Shown in pieces: positions 1 through 11,392 of a stretch of 64,000 nucleotides of DNA. A model generated the notes under the pieces. The model saw nothing but the letters and a program-made list of their open reading frames with translations, searched no databases and was not told where the DNA came from. The DNA comes from Rubrivivax sp. GTDB lineage: Bacteria; Pseudomonadota; Gammaproteobacteria; Burkholderiales; Burkholderiaceae_C. A program made the position numbers and the translations under genes. The DNA lies in assembly GCA_030653385.1 (NCBI GenBank), contig JAURZM010000013.1:93759-157758 (forward strand). The letters run 5' to 3'. Within the stretch, counting starts at the first letter, position 1; each line of letters begins with the position of its first letter.

Positions 1-1
1 G

Positions 2-454
2 CTGCTGCAGATGGCCGTGGTGGCCAGCGTGACGCTGTTTGCGCTGGCGCTGATGATCCGGCCGCTGGTGCTGGAAAGCTTCGACCCCGGATTCCTGCGC
101 AGCGTGGGTGGGCCCGGCGGCGCCGCGCACATGCTCTTGCTGGTGCTGCTGGTGGCCAACCTGGTCAGCGCCTTCCAGGCTCTGGGCACGATGATGGCCG
201 TGGGCCTGATGATGCTGCCCGCCGCTGCAGCCCGTTTCTGGGTTGCCGACCTGCTGAAGATGGCCGCCGTGGCGGCCGCCATCGCGGCGGTCTCGGGTGT
301 CGCCGGCCTGCTGCTGAGTTTCCATGCCGAACTGCCCTCCGGGCCCTGCATCGTGTTGGGCTGCGGCTCGGCCTACGTGTTGTCGGTGCTGTTCGGCCGA
401 CGCGACGGCATCGCCTGGCGCCGTTGGCGCGACCGTCATCACCTGGTGGCCTGA
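2..454 (+). CDS. Metal ABC transporter permease, 3' end (partial)
   Basis: The last 150 codons of an inner-membrane permease run in from outside the window. The protein is almost wholly hydrophobic, with about four membrane segments, and carries the run ALGTMMAVGLMMLPAAAA, which is characteristic of ABC-3 family (ZnuB/MntB/TroB) permeases that move zinc or manganese. Its stop lies 10 bases before the start of a TroA-type binding protein, so both are one operon. The ATPase gene is not in view and presumably lies upstream. Metal specificity cannot be read directly; the zinc-linked third gene favours zinc. Confidence 0.88.
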   Translation: MLQMAVVASVTLFALALMIRPLVLESFDPGFLRSVGGPGGAAHMLLLVLLVANLVSAFQALGTMMAVGLMMLPAAAARFWVADLLKMAAVAAAIAAVSGVAGLLLSFHAELPSGPCIVLGCGSAYVLSVLFGRRDGIAWRRWRDRHHLVA

Positions 455-464
455 AGGGACCCTC

Positions 465-1412
465 ATGACACACCCTCTCACCGGCTGGCCGCGACGTGCC
501 CTGCTGCTGGCGCTGGCCGGCAAGGTCTGCACGCCGCTCTGGGCCCAGACCACCACGGCGGGCGCTGCGCCCGCAGCCGGTGTCGTCGCCAGCTTCTCTA
601 TCCTGGCCGACATGGCGCGCGAACTGGCGCCTGCCGGCACCGAGGTGCTGGCCCTGGTGGGCCCCGACTCCGACGCCCATGTCTTCGAACCCCGTCCGGC
701 CGACGCCCGGCGTTTGGCCCAGGCCGATCTGGTGCTGGTGAATGGCCTGGGTTTCGAAGGCTGGCTCGACCGGCTCGTCAAGGTGTCGGGCTTCAAGGGC
801 CGCCTGGTGGTGGCCAGCCAGGGGGTGGTGGCCCGCGTCGCGTCGCCCGCGCACCACGGTCATGGCCACCGGCACGCGCACGGGGCCGTCGACCCTCACG
901 CCTGGCAGGACCTGGCCCATGCACACCGGTACATCGGCAACCTGAGTGCTGCCTTCGCGCAGCGTTGGCCTACGAAAGTTGCCGAGATCAACTCGCGCCG
1001 GCACGACTACCTGGCGCGTGTCGATGCGCTCGACCGCCGCGTGCGCGACTGGCTGGGTGCCATTCCACGCGCCCAACGGAGGGTCATCACCTCGCACGAT
1101 GCCTTCGGCTACTTCGGTGCTGCCTACGGCATCGACTTCCTGGCTCCACAAGGCTGGGCCACGAACAGCGAAGCCTCGGCTGCGGCGGTGGGCAAGCTGA
1201 TCCGCCAGATCCGCCAGCAGAATGTGAAAGCCCTCTTTGTCGAAAACATCAGCGACCCTCGGCTGCTGCAGCGCATTGCACAAGAGGGCGGCGCCAGGAT
1301 CGGCGGCACCTTGTATTCCGACGCACTGTCCAACGCCAGCGGGCCGGCCGCCACCTACCTGAAAATGGTGGAGCACAACGCCCGCACCCTGAGTGAAGCC
1401 CTCAGCGGCTGA
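465..1412 (+). CDS. Zinc/manganese ABC transporter substrate-binding protein (ZnuA/TroA family)
   Basis: Periplasmic receptor of 315 residues delivering metal to the upstream permease. The N-terminus (MTHPLTGWPRRALLLALAGK) is a signal peptide ending near WAQ. The mature part shows TroA-family landmarks: DSDAHVFEPRPAD (metal-ligand His), the long helix around LVLVNGLGFEGWLDRL, a His-rich flexible loop (HHGHGHRHAHG, typical of zinc-specific members), then VDPHAWQDL and later the SHDAFGYF ligand region. The ATG at 465 follows a GAAGGGAC ribosome site and sits 10 bases after the permease stop; a longer in-frame start would overlap the permease and add non-signal sequence. Confidence 0.92.
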   Translation: MTHPLTGWPRRALLLALAGKVCTPLWAQTTTAGAAPAAGVVASFSILADMARELAPAGTEVLALVGPDSDAHVFEPRPADARRLAQADLVLVNGLGFEGWLDRLVKVSGFKGRLVVASQGVVARVASPAHHGHGHRHAHGAVDPHAWQDLAHAHRYIGNLSAAFAQRWPTKVAEINSRRHDYLARVDALDRRVRDWLGAIPRAQRRVITSHDAFGYFGAAYGIDFLAPQGWATNSEASAAAVGKLIRQIRQQNVKALFVENISDPRLLQRIAQEGGARIGGTLYSDALSNASGPAATYLKMVEHNARTLSEALSG

Positions 1413-1442
1413 GTCCGACAACCCTGACTGGAGGCACCTTCG

Positions 1443-1973
1443 ATGCACACAAGCGCCACCTGGCTGATGTCCCTGATGCTGAGCCTGTCGACCCAGGTCG
1501 CCGCCCAGCACAAACACTCACACGCACATGAACACGGTGTCGTTCGGCTTGACGTGGCGGTGCAGGGCGAAAGCCTGACCGTGAACCTGGACGCGCCGCT
1601 GGACAGTCTGGTGGGCTTCGAGCGTGCGCCGCGCAACGACAAGGAACGCCAGGCCGCCGACGAGGTGCTGGCGCGTCTGAAAAGTGGCGCCGGGTTGTTC
1701 AATGGCGACGCCTCGGCGCAGTGCACGCTGAGCAAGGCCGAGGTGAAGGCGCCTGTGCTCGAAGCCGGTGCCACCGCCAAGGGCGGCCATGCTGACCTGG
1801 AGGCCAGCTACGAATTCCGCTGCACGCTGCCGGCGCAACTGCGCACGCTGGACCTGGGCCTGTTCGAGGCCTTCAAACGCATCCAGCGCATCGACGTGCA
1901 GGTGGCGGGGGCCCGGGGCCAGGTCAAGGTCACGCTGCGGCGGCCTGCACGCAGCGTGCGGCTGGTGCGTTAA
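1443..1973 (+). CDS. ZrgA-like periplasmic zinc-associated protein (DUF2796)
   Basis: Secreted protein of 176 residues; cleavage is likely after VAAQ, leaving a mature N-terminus with the histidine cluster HKHSHAHEHG. The rest resembles DUF2796/ZrgA proteins, zinc-regulated periplasmic proteins that accompany zinc ABC importers and are thought to bind or hand over zinc. It starts 30 bases after the binding-protein gene with GGAGG just upstream, so it is the third gene of the metal-uptake operon. Its stop codon overlaps the convergent stop of the next gene in a shared TTAA. The exact biochemical role is inferred from context. Confidence 0.85.
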   Translation: MHTSATWLMSLMLSLSTQVAAQHKHSHAHEHGVVRLDVAVQGESLTVNLDAPLDSLVGFERAPRNDKERQAADEVLARLKSGAGLFNGDASAQCTLSKAEVKAPVLEAGATAKGGHADLEASYEFRCTLPAQLRTLDLGLFEAFKRIQRIDVQVAGARGQVKVTLRRPARSVRLVR

Positions 1974-2653
1974 CGCCCGGTGTCGCGGGCGACGTCGGAC
2001 GCCGGCGCGAGCCACGACGCGATGCACCACTGCGCCAACCAGTAGCTGGCCAGGATCCACAAACTGGCCATCGGCAGCGGCTGGGCGAACTTGTTGATGG
2101 CCAGCAGTGTGTCGCTGGCCATGAAGAGGGCGCCGCCGACCGCCAGCAAGGCACCCCGTGCCGCGCCGCTGCGCCACAAGACCGCCGCTTGCGCCGCCAT
2201 CGCACCCAGGCACAGCACATAAGCCACGACCGGTGCGCGCAGCGCACCCGGCACGCCGGGCCACAGCTGCGACAGGATCGCGGCCGCCAGGGCGGCGTAG
2301 GCCACGAATACCCAGGGCACGGCCGCCAGCCGCACAACACGCGTGAAAGCCACCAGGTAGGCCAGGTGCGCCAGCAGAAAACTCACCAGCCCGGGCAGGA
2401 AGCCTTCCTTGGGCCACATCAGGCAGATGTCGCCCACCAGCGAAAGCACCAGGCCCAGCAGAACCCAGCGCCGCACCAGCGGCAGGTCACGCCCACGTGG
2501 CGAGGCATGTGCGATGACCACCAGCGTGGCCAGCGGCTTGAAGATGAAGTTCAGCGCCGGCTGGGCCAGTGCCCACGGCGCAGACAGGATGGCCAGCGTG
2601 GCGCACACCAAGAGCGCGACGGCCAGCGCGCGGGTGCGCAGCGGCAGCCCCAT
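1970..2653 (-). CDS. Lysoplasmalogenase family membrane protein (YhhN/TMEM86-like)
   Basis: Integral membrane protein of 227 residues with about seven or eight hydrophobic segments. The pattern LNFIFKPLATLVVIAHA, then LSLVGDICLMWPKEGFLPGLVSF-type spacing and a C-terminal ASDTLLAINKF stretch, identifies the YhhN family. Animal members (TMEM86) hydrolyse the vinyl-ether bond of lysoplasmalogens; the bacterial substrate is uncertain. The gene begins two bases after the rep stop on the same strand and is probably translated from the rep transcript. Its end overlaps the convergent zinc operon by four bases. Confidence 0.85.
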   Translation of the reverse strand: MGLPLRTRALAVALLVCATLAILSAPWALAQPALNFIFKPLATLVVIAHASPRGRDLPLVRRWVLLGLVLSLVGDICLMWPKEGFLPGLVSFLLAHLAYLVAFTRVVRLAAVPWVFVAYAALAAAILSQLWPGVPGALRAPVVAYVLCLGAMAAQAAVLWRSGAARGALLAVGGALFMASDTLLAINKFAQPLPMASLWILASYWLAQWCIASWLAPASDVARDTGR

Positions 2654-2655
2654 GT

Positions 2656-4728
2656 TCAGCTGCCCGCTGCGGCCGATGAAGCCACTTTGGCGGCCATCGC
2701 GTCGCGCAGTTTTTTCAGCCGCTCGCGTGGGTCTTCCTTCAGTTTGACCTCGTCCAGCTTCATCTCGGCGATGAAGCGGCTGGGCACGCCCATCACCGTG
2801 TCGCGGCCTTTCTTGCGGCGCTTCAACGTGCTGACGGCCAGCGTGTGGCGGGCGCGTGTGATGCCCACGTACATGAGCCGGCGTTCTTCTTCCAGCCGTT
2901 CGGCCGTCATGTCGTCGTCACCGCTGCGAAAGGGCAGCAGGCCCTCGTTCACACCCACCAGCACCACGTGCGGCCATTCCAGGCCCTTGGCGGCGTGCAG
3001 CGTGCTGAGCGTGACGACGTCCTGGTCTTCGCCGCGTTCGGCCAGGCTGATGATGACGCTGATGGTCTGCGCCACCTGCAGCACGCTCTGGCGTTCGCTT
3101 TCGAAGGTGCCGCCGTCCTGCGTGATCTCACCGCCACAGCGGCGCGACATCCAGTCCACGAAGTCCAGCACATTGCCCCAGCGGGCGGTGGCCAGCTTTT
3201 CGCTGTCTTCGCCGTCGTGCAGGTGCTGTTCATAGCCGATGTCCTTGAGCCAGCCCAGCAACAAGGCCTTGGCATCTTCAGCCCCCGTGGTGTGGGCTGC
3301 GCGGTCTTGCAGGGCGTTCACCTCGCGACCAAACTCGTGCAGCGCGTCGATGGCCTTGCCCTTCAGCGCGCTGGCCAGGCTGGGTGCAAACAGCGCCTCG
3401 AACAGGCTCACCTTCCAGGTGTTGGCAAACTCGCCCAGCGAAGCCAGTGTCTGGTGGCCGATGCCGCGTTTGGGCGTGGTCACGGCGCGCAGGAAGGCCG
3501 GGTCGTCGTTGTTGTTGACCAAGAGGCGCAGCCAGGCGCACAGGTCCTTGATCTCTGCGCGGTCGAAGTAACTCTGGCCGCCGCTGACCTTGTAGGGAAT
3601 CTGCGCCGCACGCAGCTTCTGCTCGAAGACCTTGGCCTGGTGGTTGGCGCGGTAGAGCACCGCAAAGTCGCTGAACTTCAGTGCCGCGCCGCTGGTCACG
3701 CCGCCCGCCTGGCCACCGCGCAGGCTTTGGATGCGTGCCACGGCCCGTTCGGCTTCGTGTTCTTCGCCGTCGCACTCCAGCAGGCGCACGGGTTCGCCGT
3801 CGCCCAGGTCGGACCACAGCTTCTTCTCGAAGATCTTCGGGTTGCCGGCGATCACCGCATTGGCCGCGCGCAGGATGTGGCCGGTGCTGCGGTAGTTCTG
3901 TTCCAGCGCAATGACCTTCAGCGCCGGGAAGTCCTGTGGCAGCTGTTTCAGGTTTTCGATGGTGGCACCGCGCCAGCCGTAGATGCTCTGGTCGTCGTCG
4001 CCCACCGCGGTGAAGGCCTGCCGGTTGCCGGTCAGCGCCTTCAGCAGTTCGTACTGCACGGCGTTGGTGTCCTGCACCTCGTCGACCAGGATGTGGTGGA
4101 ACTGTTCCTGCCACTTGGCGCGGGCTTCTTCGTCGCGCTGCAGCAGCACCAGCGGCAGCTTGATCAGGTCGTCGAAGTCCACGGCCTGGAAGGCCTGCAG
4201 GCGTTCCTGGTACAGGCGCATGACCCGCGCACCGACACGCTCTTCGTCGTTGGCCGCAGCCGCTTCCGCGCCGTCGGCATCCAGGCCCTGGTTCTTCCAC
4301 AGGCTGATGGTCCACTGCCAGCGGCGTGCCAGATTGTTGTCGCTGCAGCCACCGGCTTCGCGGATCACACCCAGCACGTCGTCGCTGTCCAGGATGCTGA
4401 AGTTGGGCTTCAGACCCACCTTCGTGCCGTCGGCGCGCAGCATGCGCACCCCCAGGCTGTGGAAGGTGCTGACCGCCAGGTCCTTGGCTGCACGTGGCCC
4501 CACCAGCGCCTTGGCCCGTTCGCGCATTTCCTGCGCGGCCTTGTTGGTGAAGGTGATGGCGGCGATCTGCTTCGGGCCCAAGCCATGCTGCAGCAGCCGC
4601 GCGATCTTGTGCACGATGACCCGTGTCTTGCCCGAGCCGGCGCCGGCCAGCACCAGACAAGGCCCGTCCAGGTGCTGCACTGCCTGCATCTGGGCATTGT
4701 TCAGCGTGGCAGGTGCGGCAGCGTTCAT
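2656..4728 (-). CDS. rep: ATP-dependent DNA helicase Rep
   Basis: Superfamily 1A 3'-5' DNA helicase of 690 residues, close to the 670-odd of E. coli Rep. It removes protein blocks ahead of replication forks and assists restart. Visible motifs are Walker A AGAGSGKT near residue 33, ITFTNKAA (Ia), VDEVQDT (II), GDDDQSIYGWRGA (III), LEQNYRST (IV), and a C-terminal STLHAAKGLEW and YVGITRAR (V-VI). The ATG at 4728 (MNAAAPATLNNAQMQAV) aligns with the usual Rep N-terminus; two in-frame starts upstream would add a tail running into the palindromic repeat. Confidence 0.93.
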   Translation of the reverse strand: MNAAAPATLNNAQMQAVQHLDGPCLVLAGAGSGKTRVIVHKIARLLQHGLGPKQIAAITFTNKAAQEMRERAKALVGPRAAKDLAVSTFHSLGVRMLRADGTKVGLKPNFSILDSDDVLGVIREAGGCSDNNLARRWQWTISLWKNQGLDADGAEAAAANDEERVGARVMRLYQERLQAFQAVDFDDLIKLPLVLLQRDEEARAKWQEQFHHILVDEVQDTNAVQYELLKALTGNRQAFTAVGDDDQSIYGWRGATIENLKQLPQDFPALKVIALEQNYRSTGHILRAANAVIAGNPKIFEKKLWSDLGDGEPVRLLECDGEEHEAERAVARIQSLRGGQAGGVTSGAALKFSDFAVLYRANHQAKVFEQKLRAAQIPYKVSGGQSYFDRAEIKDLCAWLRLLVNNNDDPAFLRAVTTPKRGIGHQTLASLGEFANTWKVSLFEALFAPSLASALKGKAIDALHEFGREVNALQDRAAHTTGAEDAKALLLGWLKDIGYEQHLHDGEDSEKLATARWGNVLDFVDWMSRRCGGEITQDGGTFESERQSVLQVAQTISVIISLAERGEDQDVVTLSTLHAAKGLEWPHVVLVGVNEGLLPFRSGDDDMTAERLEEERRLMYVGITRARHTLAVSTLKRRKKGRDTVMGVPSRFIAEMKLDEVKLKEDPRERLKKLRDAMAAKVASSAAAGS

Positions 4729-4764
4729 AGGGGCCGCGATCATAGCGAGGCGATCAAGTCGACC

Positions 4765-4866
4765 CCACGGATCCGGCTCCGCCGGTCCGTTGGGGTGCAC
4801 CCCCCTCGGGGGGCAGCGAGCGCTAGCGAGCTTGGGGGCTCAATCCACGAGCTTGGGGGCTCAATC
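4765..4866 (-). repeat. Three-module palindromic gene-end repeat, copy A
   Basis: Non-coding element between the DUF1501 stop and rep. Read on the minus strand it has (1) GAGCCCCCAAGCTCG, here present twice in tandem, (2) a CCCCCCGAGGGGGG hairpin, and (3) a GACCGGCGGAGCCGGATCC hairpin ending in CCGTGG. The same order of modules abuts a gene's stop codon at three other places in the window (copies B-D). It is probably a transcript-end or termination/processing element; no T-run follows the stems. Confidence 0.8.
4827..4866. repeat. 19-bp tandem direct repeat inside copy A
   Basis: CGAGCTTGGGGGCTCAATC occurs at 4827-4845 and again at 4848-4866, a 21-bp period. The second copy ends one base before the DUF1501 stop codon. 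It looks like a local duplication of the outer module of the palindromic repeat. Confidence 0.9.
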
Positions 4867-6471
4867 TCACGTCATGAATCCGAGATTGCGGGAGCCGGCG
4901 TCGAAGTTGGCCAGGTTCGGAAAGATGTCGGCAACCTGCCCGTCACTCAATCCGAACCAGCGCCCCAGCGTCGCGCCCAGCTGGTCCACCGACGTGGCCG
5001 GCAGCAAACTGCCGTTGCCCAGCTGGTCGGGGCTGCCGTCGAAGTTGTTGTTGCTGCGGTTTTTTTCGGCCAGCGTCGGGAAGCGGCCGTACAGGTCGCC
5101 CCCGCGCACCGCGCCGCCCATCACGAAGTGGTGTGCACCCCAGCCGTGGTCGGTGCCGTCGCCGTTGCTGGTGAAGGTGCGGCCGAAGTCGCTGGCGGTG
5201 AAGGTGGTGACGTTGTTGCGCGCACCCAGACCGCCCAGCGTGGTGTCGAAGTACTGCATGGCGTGCGACAGCCGCGCCATCAGGTCGGCGTGGCCGCGGT
5301 TCTGGTTGTCGTGGGTGTCGAAGCCGCCCATGCTGACAAAAAACACCTGGCGCCGCACACCGGTGACACCGCTGATGCCGGCGTCGATCATCCGTGCCAC
5401 CACCTGCAGTTGCTGCGCCAGCTGGTTCGACGCCGGCGAGCCGGTCAGCGGGTTGTTGTAGCGCAGCTTGGGGTCGTTGTTGGCGCTGTAGGTGCTGGTG
5501 CCTGCCGGGGGCGTGCCGAACAGCGGGTCGCTGGCCGCGCGCAGCCCGGTGCGCAGCGTCAACTCGGCGTTGAGCGAGCGGGCTGACACGGCCGCCAGGT
5601 CGGCTTCGAAGACGTGGCTGCCGCGGCTGCGCGAGACCACCCGCTCCAGCGCAGCGGCCACGTCGGTGGAGCCGTAGATGCGCCCGGCGCTGTCGGCCCC
5701 CATGCGGATGGCACCGTTGCTCCCCACCTGGTACTGCCGCACCGTCTGGCCGGACAGCCACACCGCGTTGCCCGATGCCGACACCGACGTGAAGGCCACG
5801 TTCGAATTCATGCCGGCCACCATGTCGCCCATGCGCCCGCCCCAGCCCTGCGTGGTGCCCTCGGGCCCCAGCGACTGCCAGGTGTTCTGCTGGTCGTTGT
5901 GGCTGAACAGGCTGGCCGGTTTGCGGTGGCTGTTCTGGCTGTACTGCGCCTTGCTGGTGGGCAGGATCAGGGGGCCGATGTTGGGCAACACGGCCAGCCG
6001 GCGGTCGGTATCGAACAGCGTCTGCAGGCCGCCCATCACCGGGTGCAGCGCAAGTGTGCGACCCTGAGCGTTGAGCGGGCTGATCGGCAGCACGCCACCC
6101 AGCCGCATCGGCGAGCCGGCCGCCGCAGAAGCCACGGGCGCGGTGCCGGGTGCCATCAGGGCCAGCGAGTCGGGCGTCTGGTTGCGGGTGCTGCTGTAGG
6201 CCGCCCAGCTGCTGCCTGGGGTGGGGGCCCCGGTCCCGTTGTGCCCATCGGTGGGCAGCACCATGTTGTAGGTGTCGTTGCCTCCAAACAGGAAGATGCA
6301 CACCAGCGCCTTGTAGTCGCCGGCCGACTGCGCCGCGGCATTGCCCGCGGCCAACAGGTTGATGGCCATCGGCGCGCCGGCGCCAGCCAGCGCGCCCAGG
6401 GTGCCGGCGTGGCGCAGGAACAGGCGCCGGGCCGCGTCGTGGGTGCGCTTGGGACGGATGCAGTTGTTCAT
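4867..6471 (-). CDS. DUF1501 domain-containing exported protein
   Basis: Protein of 534 residues whose N-terminus has a twin-arginine-like signal (RRLFLRHAGTLGALAGAGAP, then an Ala-rich stretch ending AAAQ). The mature start KALVCIFLFGGNDTYNMVLP and the later VSMGGFDTHDNQ and TASDFGRT are hallmarks of DUF1501, a sulfatase/alkaline-phosphatase-fold family of unknown function, often annotated in Planctomycetes and betaproteobacteria. It lies 31 bases downstream of the DUF1800 gene, the usual partner, so both are one operon. Biochemical role unknown; export to the periplasm or surface is likely. Confidence 0.88.
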   Translation of the reverse strand: MNNCIRPKRTHDAARRLFLRHAGTLGALAGAGAPMAINLLAAGNAAAQSAGDYKALVCIFLFGGNDTYNMVLPTDGHNGTGAPTPGSSWAAYSSTRNQTPDSLALMAPGTAPVASAAAGSPMRLGGVLPISPLNAQGRTLALHPVMGGLQTLFDTDRRLAVLPNIGPLILPTSKAQYSQNSHRKPASLFSHNDQQNTWQSLGPEGTTQGWGGRMGDMVAGMNSNVAFTSVSASGNAVWLSGQTVRQYQVGSNGAIRMGADSAGRIYGSTDVAAALERVVSRSRGSHVFEADLAAVSARSLNAELTLRTGLRAASDPLFGTPPAGTSTYSANNDPKLRYNNPLTGSPASNQLAQQLQVVARMIDAGISGVTGVRRQVFFVSMGGFDTHDNQNRGHADLMARLSHAMQYFDTTLGGLGARNNVTTFTASDFGRTFTSNGDGTDHGWGAHHFVMGGAVRGGDLYGRFPTLAEKNRSNNNFDGSPDQLGNGSLLPATSVDQLGATLGRWFGLSDGQVADIFPNLANFDAGSRNLGFMT

Positions 6472-6502
6472 GGTCTTGTGCTCGGGTGCGGGGCGGCGGC
6501 CT

Positions 6503-8326
6503 TCAAGGCTGCACCTGGAATTCGGGCGACACCACGGTCAGCAGGATGGCGCTGTTGACCCGCGCACGCTTGGCGTTGTCCACCGAGCTCTGGTTGCTGA
6601 AGGTGGCGTTGAGCGTGGGGATGTTGATGCGGCCGACGGTGTCGATGAGCTCGGTGCGCAGTGCCGTCGGCACCGGGCCCACCACCAGCTTGGCCAGCAC
6701 GCGGTCGACCAGGTCGGTGGCATTGGCCGCCAGCGCCAGTTCGGCGCTGTAGTCGCCCTGCAGGTCGCGCCGGTTGCGTGTCACGCCGTCGACCACGCCG
6801 TTGACCTGTCCCACACCGCTGGCGATGTTGTCGCGCATGAAGTTCACGTAACCGGCCACGCTCGTTTCGTGGGCGATTTGCATCTCGGGCGACTGCAGAC
6901 TGCGTGCTGCGGCTGCCGTGCCCGGTGCGACGTAACCCGGTCGGTAGAAGTTGAAGACCGACGGCGAACGCATCGGCGACTGGCCCAGCGCGGTGCCCGC
7001 CGGGTCGGTGCTGCCGACGCGGAAAAAGCCGGTGTCGCTGGTGTGCGGGAAGGCACGCAAGAAGGCCGAGAGCTTGAGCACGGGCTCCCGCACCTTGCCC
7101 GAGGTATCGGACACGGTGCGGGCCTCGCGGTGCATCAGCACGGCCTTGACCACCGCTTTCATGTCGCCGCGCACACCCGACCCGTTGTCGGCCCACACCC
7201 GCGCCACGTCACGCACGTAGGTGGGGCTCGGGTTGCTGGTCACCAGGCGCTGGATCAGCTGGCGGCCGATGAAGGGGCCCACGTTGGGGTGGTTGGCCAG
7301 CGTGTCCAGTGCCACGCGCAGACTGGCCGCCGGGTCGCTGGTGTCCTGCGCGGCCACCGTGGCGCCCAGGAAGCGCTTTTCTTCGGTGCTGTGGTACTGC
7401 GGGTAGGCCAGCATGGCCTTGAAGCTGCGGTCGGGGTCGGATGCGCCGTTGGCCGCACCGTTGCTGAAGCAGCTGTTGTCGGGCCAGTCGGGGCAGGCCC
7501 AGCTCCAGCCCGTGAACACCCGTGCCATGCCCGAGATGTCGTCGGGTGTGTAGCTGTCCAGCGGCTGGCCGCCCACCTCACGTGCGCTGCCGTCTTCGTT
7601 CAGCGCCACCAGGCCGATCGAAAACAGCTGCATCACCTCGCGGGCGTAGTTTTCGTCGGGCACCCGGCCGGTGCGGTAGTCGGCCTTGCGGTTGCGCAGG
7701 TGCGACAGGTAGATGCCCATCATCGGGTGGCGCGACACCGACTCGAGCAGCTCACGGTAGTTGCCCAGGCCCTGAGCGCCCAGCATGTCCAGCCAGGCCG
7801 CCACGGCACGCGGGTTGCCCACCACGTTGTCGTCGGCCATGCTGATGACGAAGATCTGCGACAGCGCAAACACCGTGCGCTGGCGCAACTGGTCGCGGCT
7901 GGTCAGGGCCTGCTTCCAGAAAGTCTCGAACACCTGGTCCTGACCCGCGCTGCTGCTGGCGTTGGCAGCCTTGATCTGCGCGTCGCGGGCCTCGACGTGG
8001 CTGCGATGCGAGTCGGCGGGCAGCGCCAGTTGTTCGTCGATCCAGGCCGCATAGCCCACGTCCATCAGGCGGTTGATGTCGGCATCGACGGGGCCGAAGG
8101 TGGCCTGGGTCAGGAAACGCGAGGCTTCGCTGCGGGTGGCCGGTTTTTCCACGCTCACCGCGGGCGGTGCCGGTGCGGCAGGCGAAGGGCTGGGCGCACC
8201 GGGTGCCGACGTGGTGTCGGCATTGCCACCGCCACCGCCGCAGGCGGTCAGGAAGACGGTCAGCACCAGGGCTCCCAGGGCATGGCCGGTGCGTCGGGCA
8301 GGTCGGGCAGCGGGGGGTAGCGGCAT
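6503..8326 (-). CDS. DUF1800 domain-containing lipoprotein
   Basis: Protein of 607 residues. The start at 8326 gives MPLPPAARPARRTGHALGAL followed by VLTVFLTAC, a lipobox with the modified cysteine near residue 29, then a poly-Gly/Ser/Pro linker. The body has DUF1800 features: ATFGPVDADINRLMDVGYAAWIDEQ-type opening, YAREVMQLFSIGL, ARVFTGWSW and PNVGPFIGRQLIQRLVTSNP-like blocks. DUF1800/DUF1501 pairs are widespread but uncharacterised; proposals include surface polysaccharide or secretion roles. Upstream of it lies a 207-base non-coding stretch before metH, in which I recognise no clear element. Confidence 0.88.
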   Translation of the reverse strand: MPLPPAARPARRTGHALGALVLTVFLTACGGGGGNADTTSAPGAPSPSPAAPAPPAVSVEKPATRSEASRFLTQATFGPVDADINRLMDVGYAAWIDEQLALPADSHRSHVEARDAQIKAANASSSAGQDQVFETFWKQALTSRDQLRQRTVFALSQIFVISMADDNVVGNPRAVAAWLDMLGAQGLGNYRELLESVSRHPMMGIYLSHLRNRKADYRTGRVPDENYAREVMQLFSIGLVALNEDGSAREVGGQPLDSYTPDDISGMARVFTGWSWACPDWPDNSCFSNGAANGASDPDRSFKAMLAYPQYHSTEEKRFLGATVAAQDTSDPAASLRVALDTLANHPNVGPFIGRQLIQRLVTSNPSPTYVRDVARVWADNGSGVRGDMKAVVKAVLMHREARTVSDTSGKVREPVLKLSAFLRAFPHTSDTGFFRVGSTDPAGTALGQSPMRSPSVFNFYRPGYVAPGTAAAARSLQSPEMQIAHETSVAGYVNFMRDNIASGVGQVNGVVDGVTRNRRDLQGDYSAELALAANATDLVDRVLAKLVVGPVPTALRTELIDTVGRINIPTLNATFSNQSSVDNAKRARVNSAILLTVVSPEFQVQP

Positions 8327-8533
8327 CACGGCAGAACTCCAGACTTCAGGGGCATCGGCAAGCAGGCAAAAGAGCTTCCGCCAATGGCGCGGATTCCTTG
8401 CACCCCGCATTCTCGGCAGCCGGCGTTGCGCCAGGTGCCAAAGGCGCCTCAGTTCTGGAAGGTCTTACGGTGCTTACGCTTGGATGCGTTTGGCCAGTCC
8501 GTGCGCGCCGGCGTCCGTCGCTGCCTTGCCCGC

Positions 8534-11266
<2,733 letters not shown>

Positions 11267-11287
11267 GACTCAGCTCCAGCAAGGGGA

Positions 11288-11380
11288 CTGAGCGCCGTTG
11301 CCGGCCGCATCGGAGCCGACGCGGCGCCCCGAGCCTGGCAGCTGGGCCATGGGTGCCAGCTGTCGCAACGCTCCTCGGGG
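11288..11380 (-). ncRNA. S-adenosylhomocysteine (SAH) riboswitch upstream of metH
   Basis: On the minus strand the leader reads CCCCGAGGAGCGTTGC, a variable arm, then GCCAGGCTCGGGG, a second variable hairpin (CGCCGCGTCGG...), and CAACGGCGCTCA. CCCCGAG pairs with CTCGGGG to make P1, and the GAGGAGCGYTGC, CCAGGCTCG and AACGGCGCTCA segments match the conserved core of the SAH riboswitch family, known upstream of ahcY and metH in Proteobacteria. It ends about 20 bases before the metH ATG, so ligand binding could directly expose the ribosome site. High SAH should raise MetH to recycle homocysteine. Confidence 0.9.
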
Positions 11381-11392
11381 AAGCCGCAAATT

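Noticed and set aside
4729..4800. Longer N-terminus for Rep
   Set aside because: It would translate into the palindromic repeat and adds residues absent from Rep proteins.
2845..5586. A plus-strand open frame of about 900 codons across rep and the DUF1501 gene
   Set aside because: It spans two real genes and the palindromic repeat; low-information reversed codons only.
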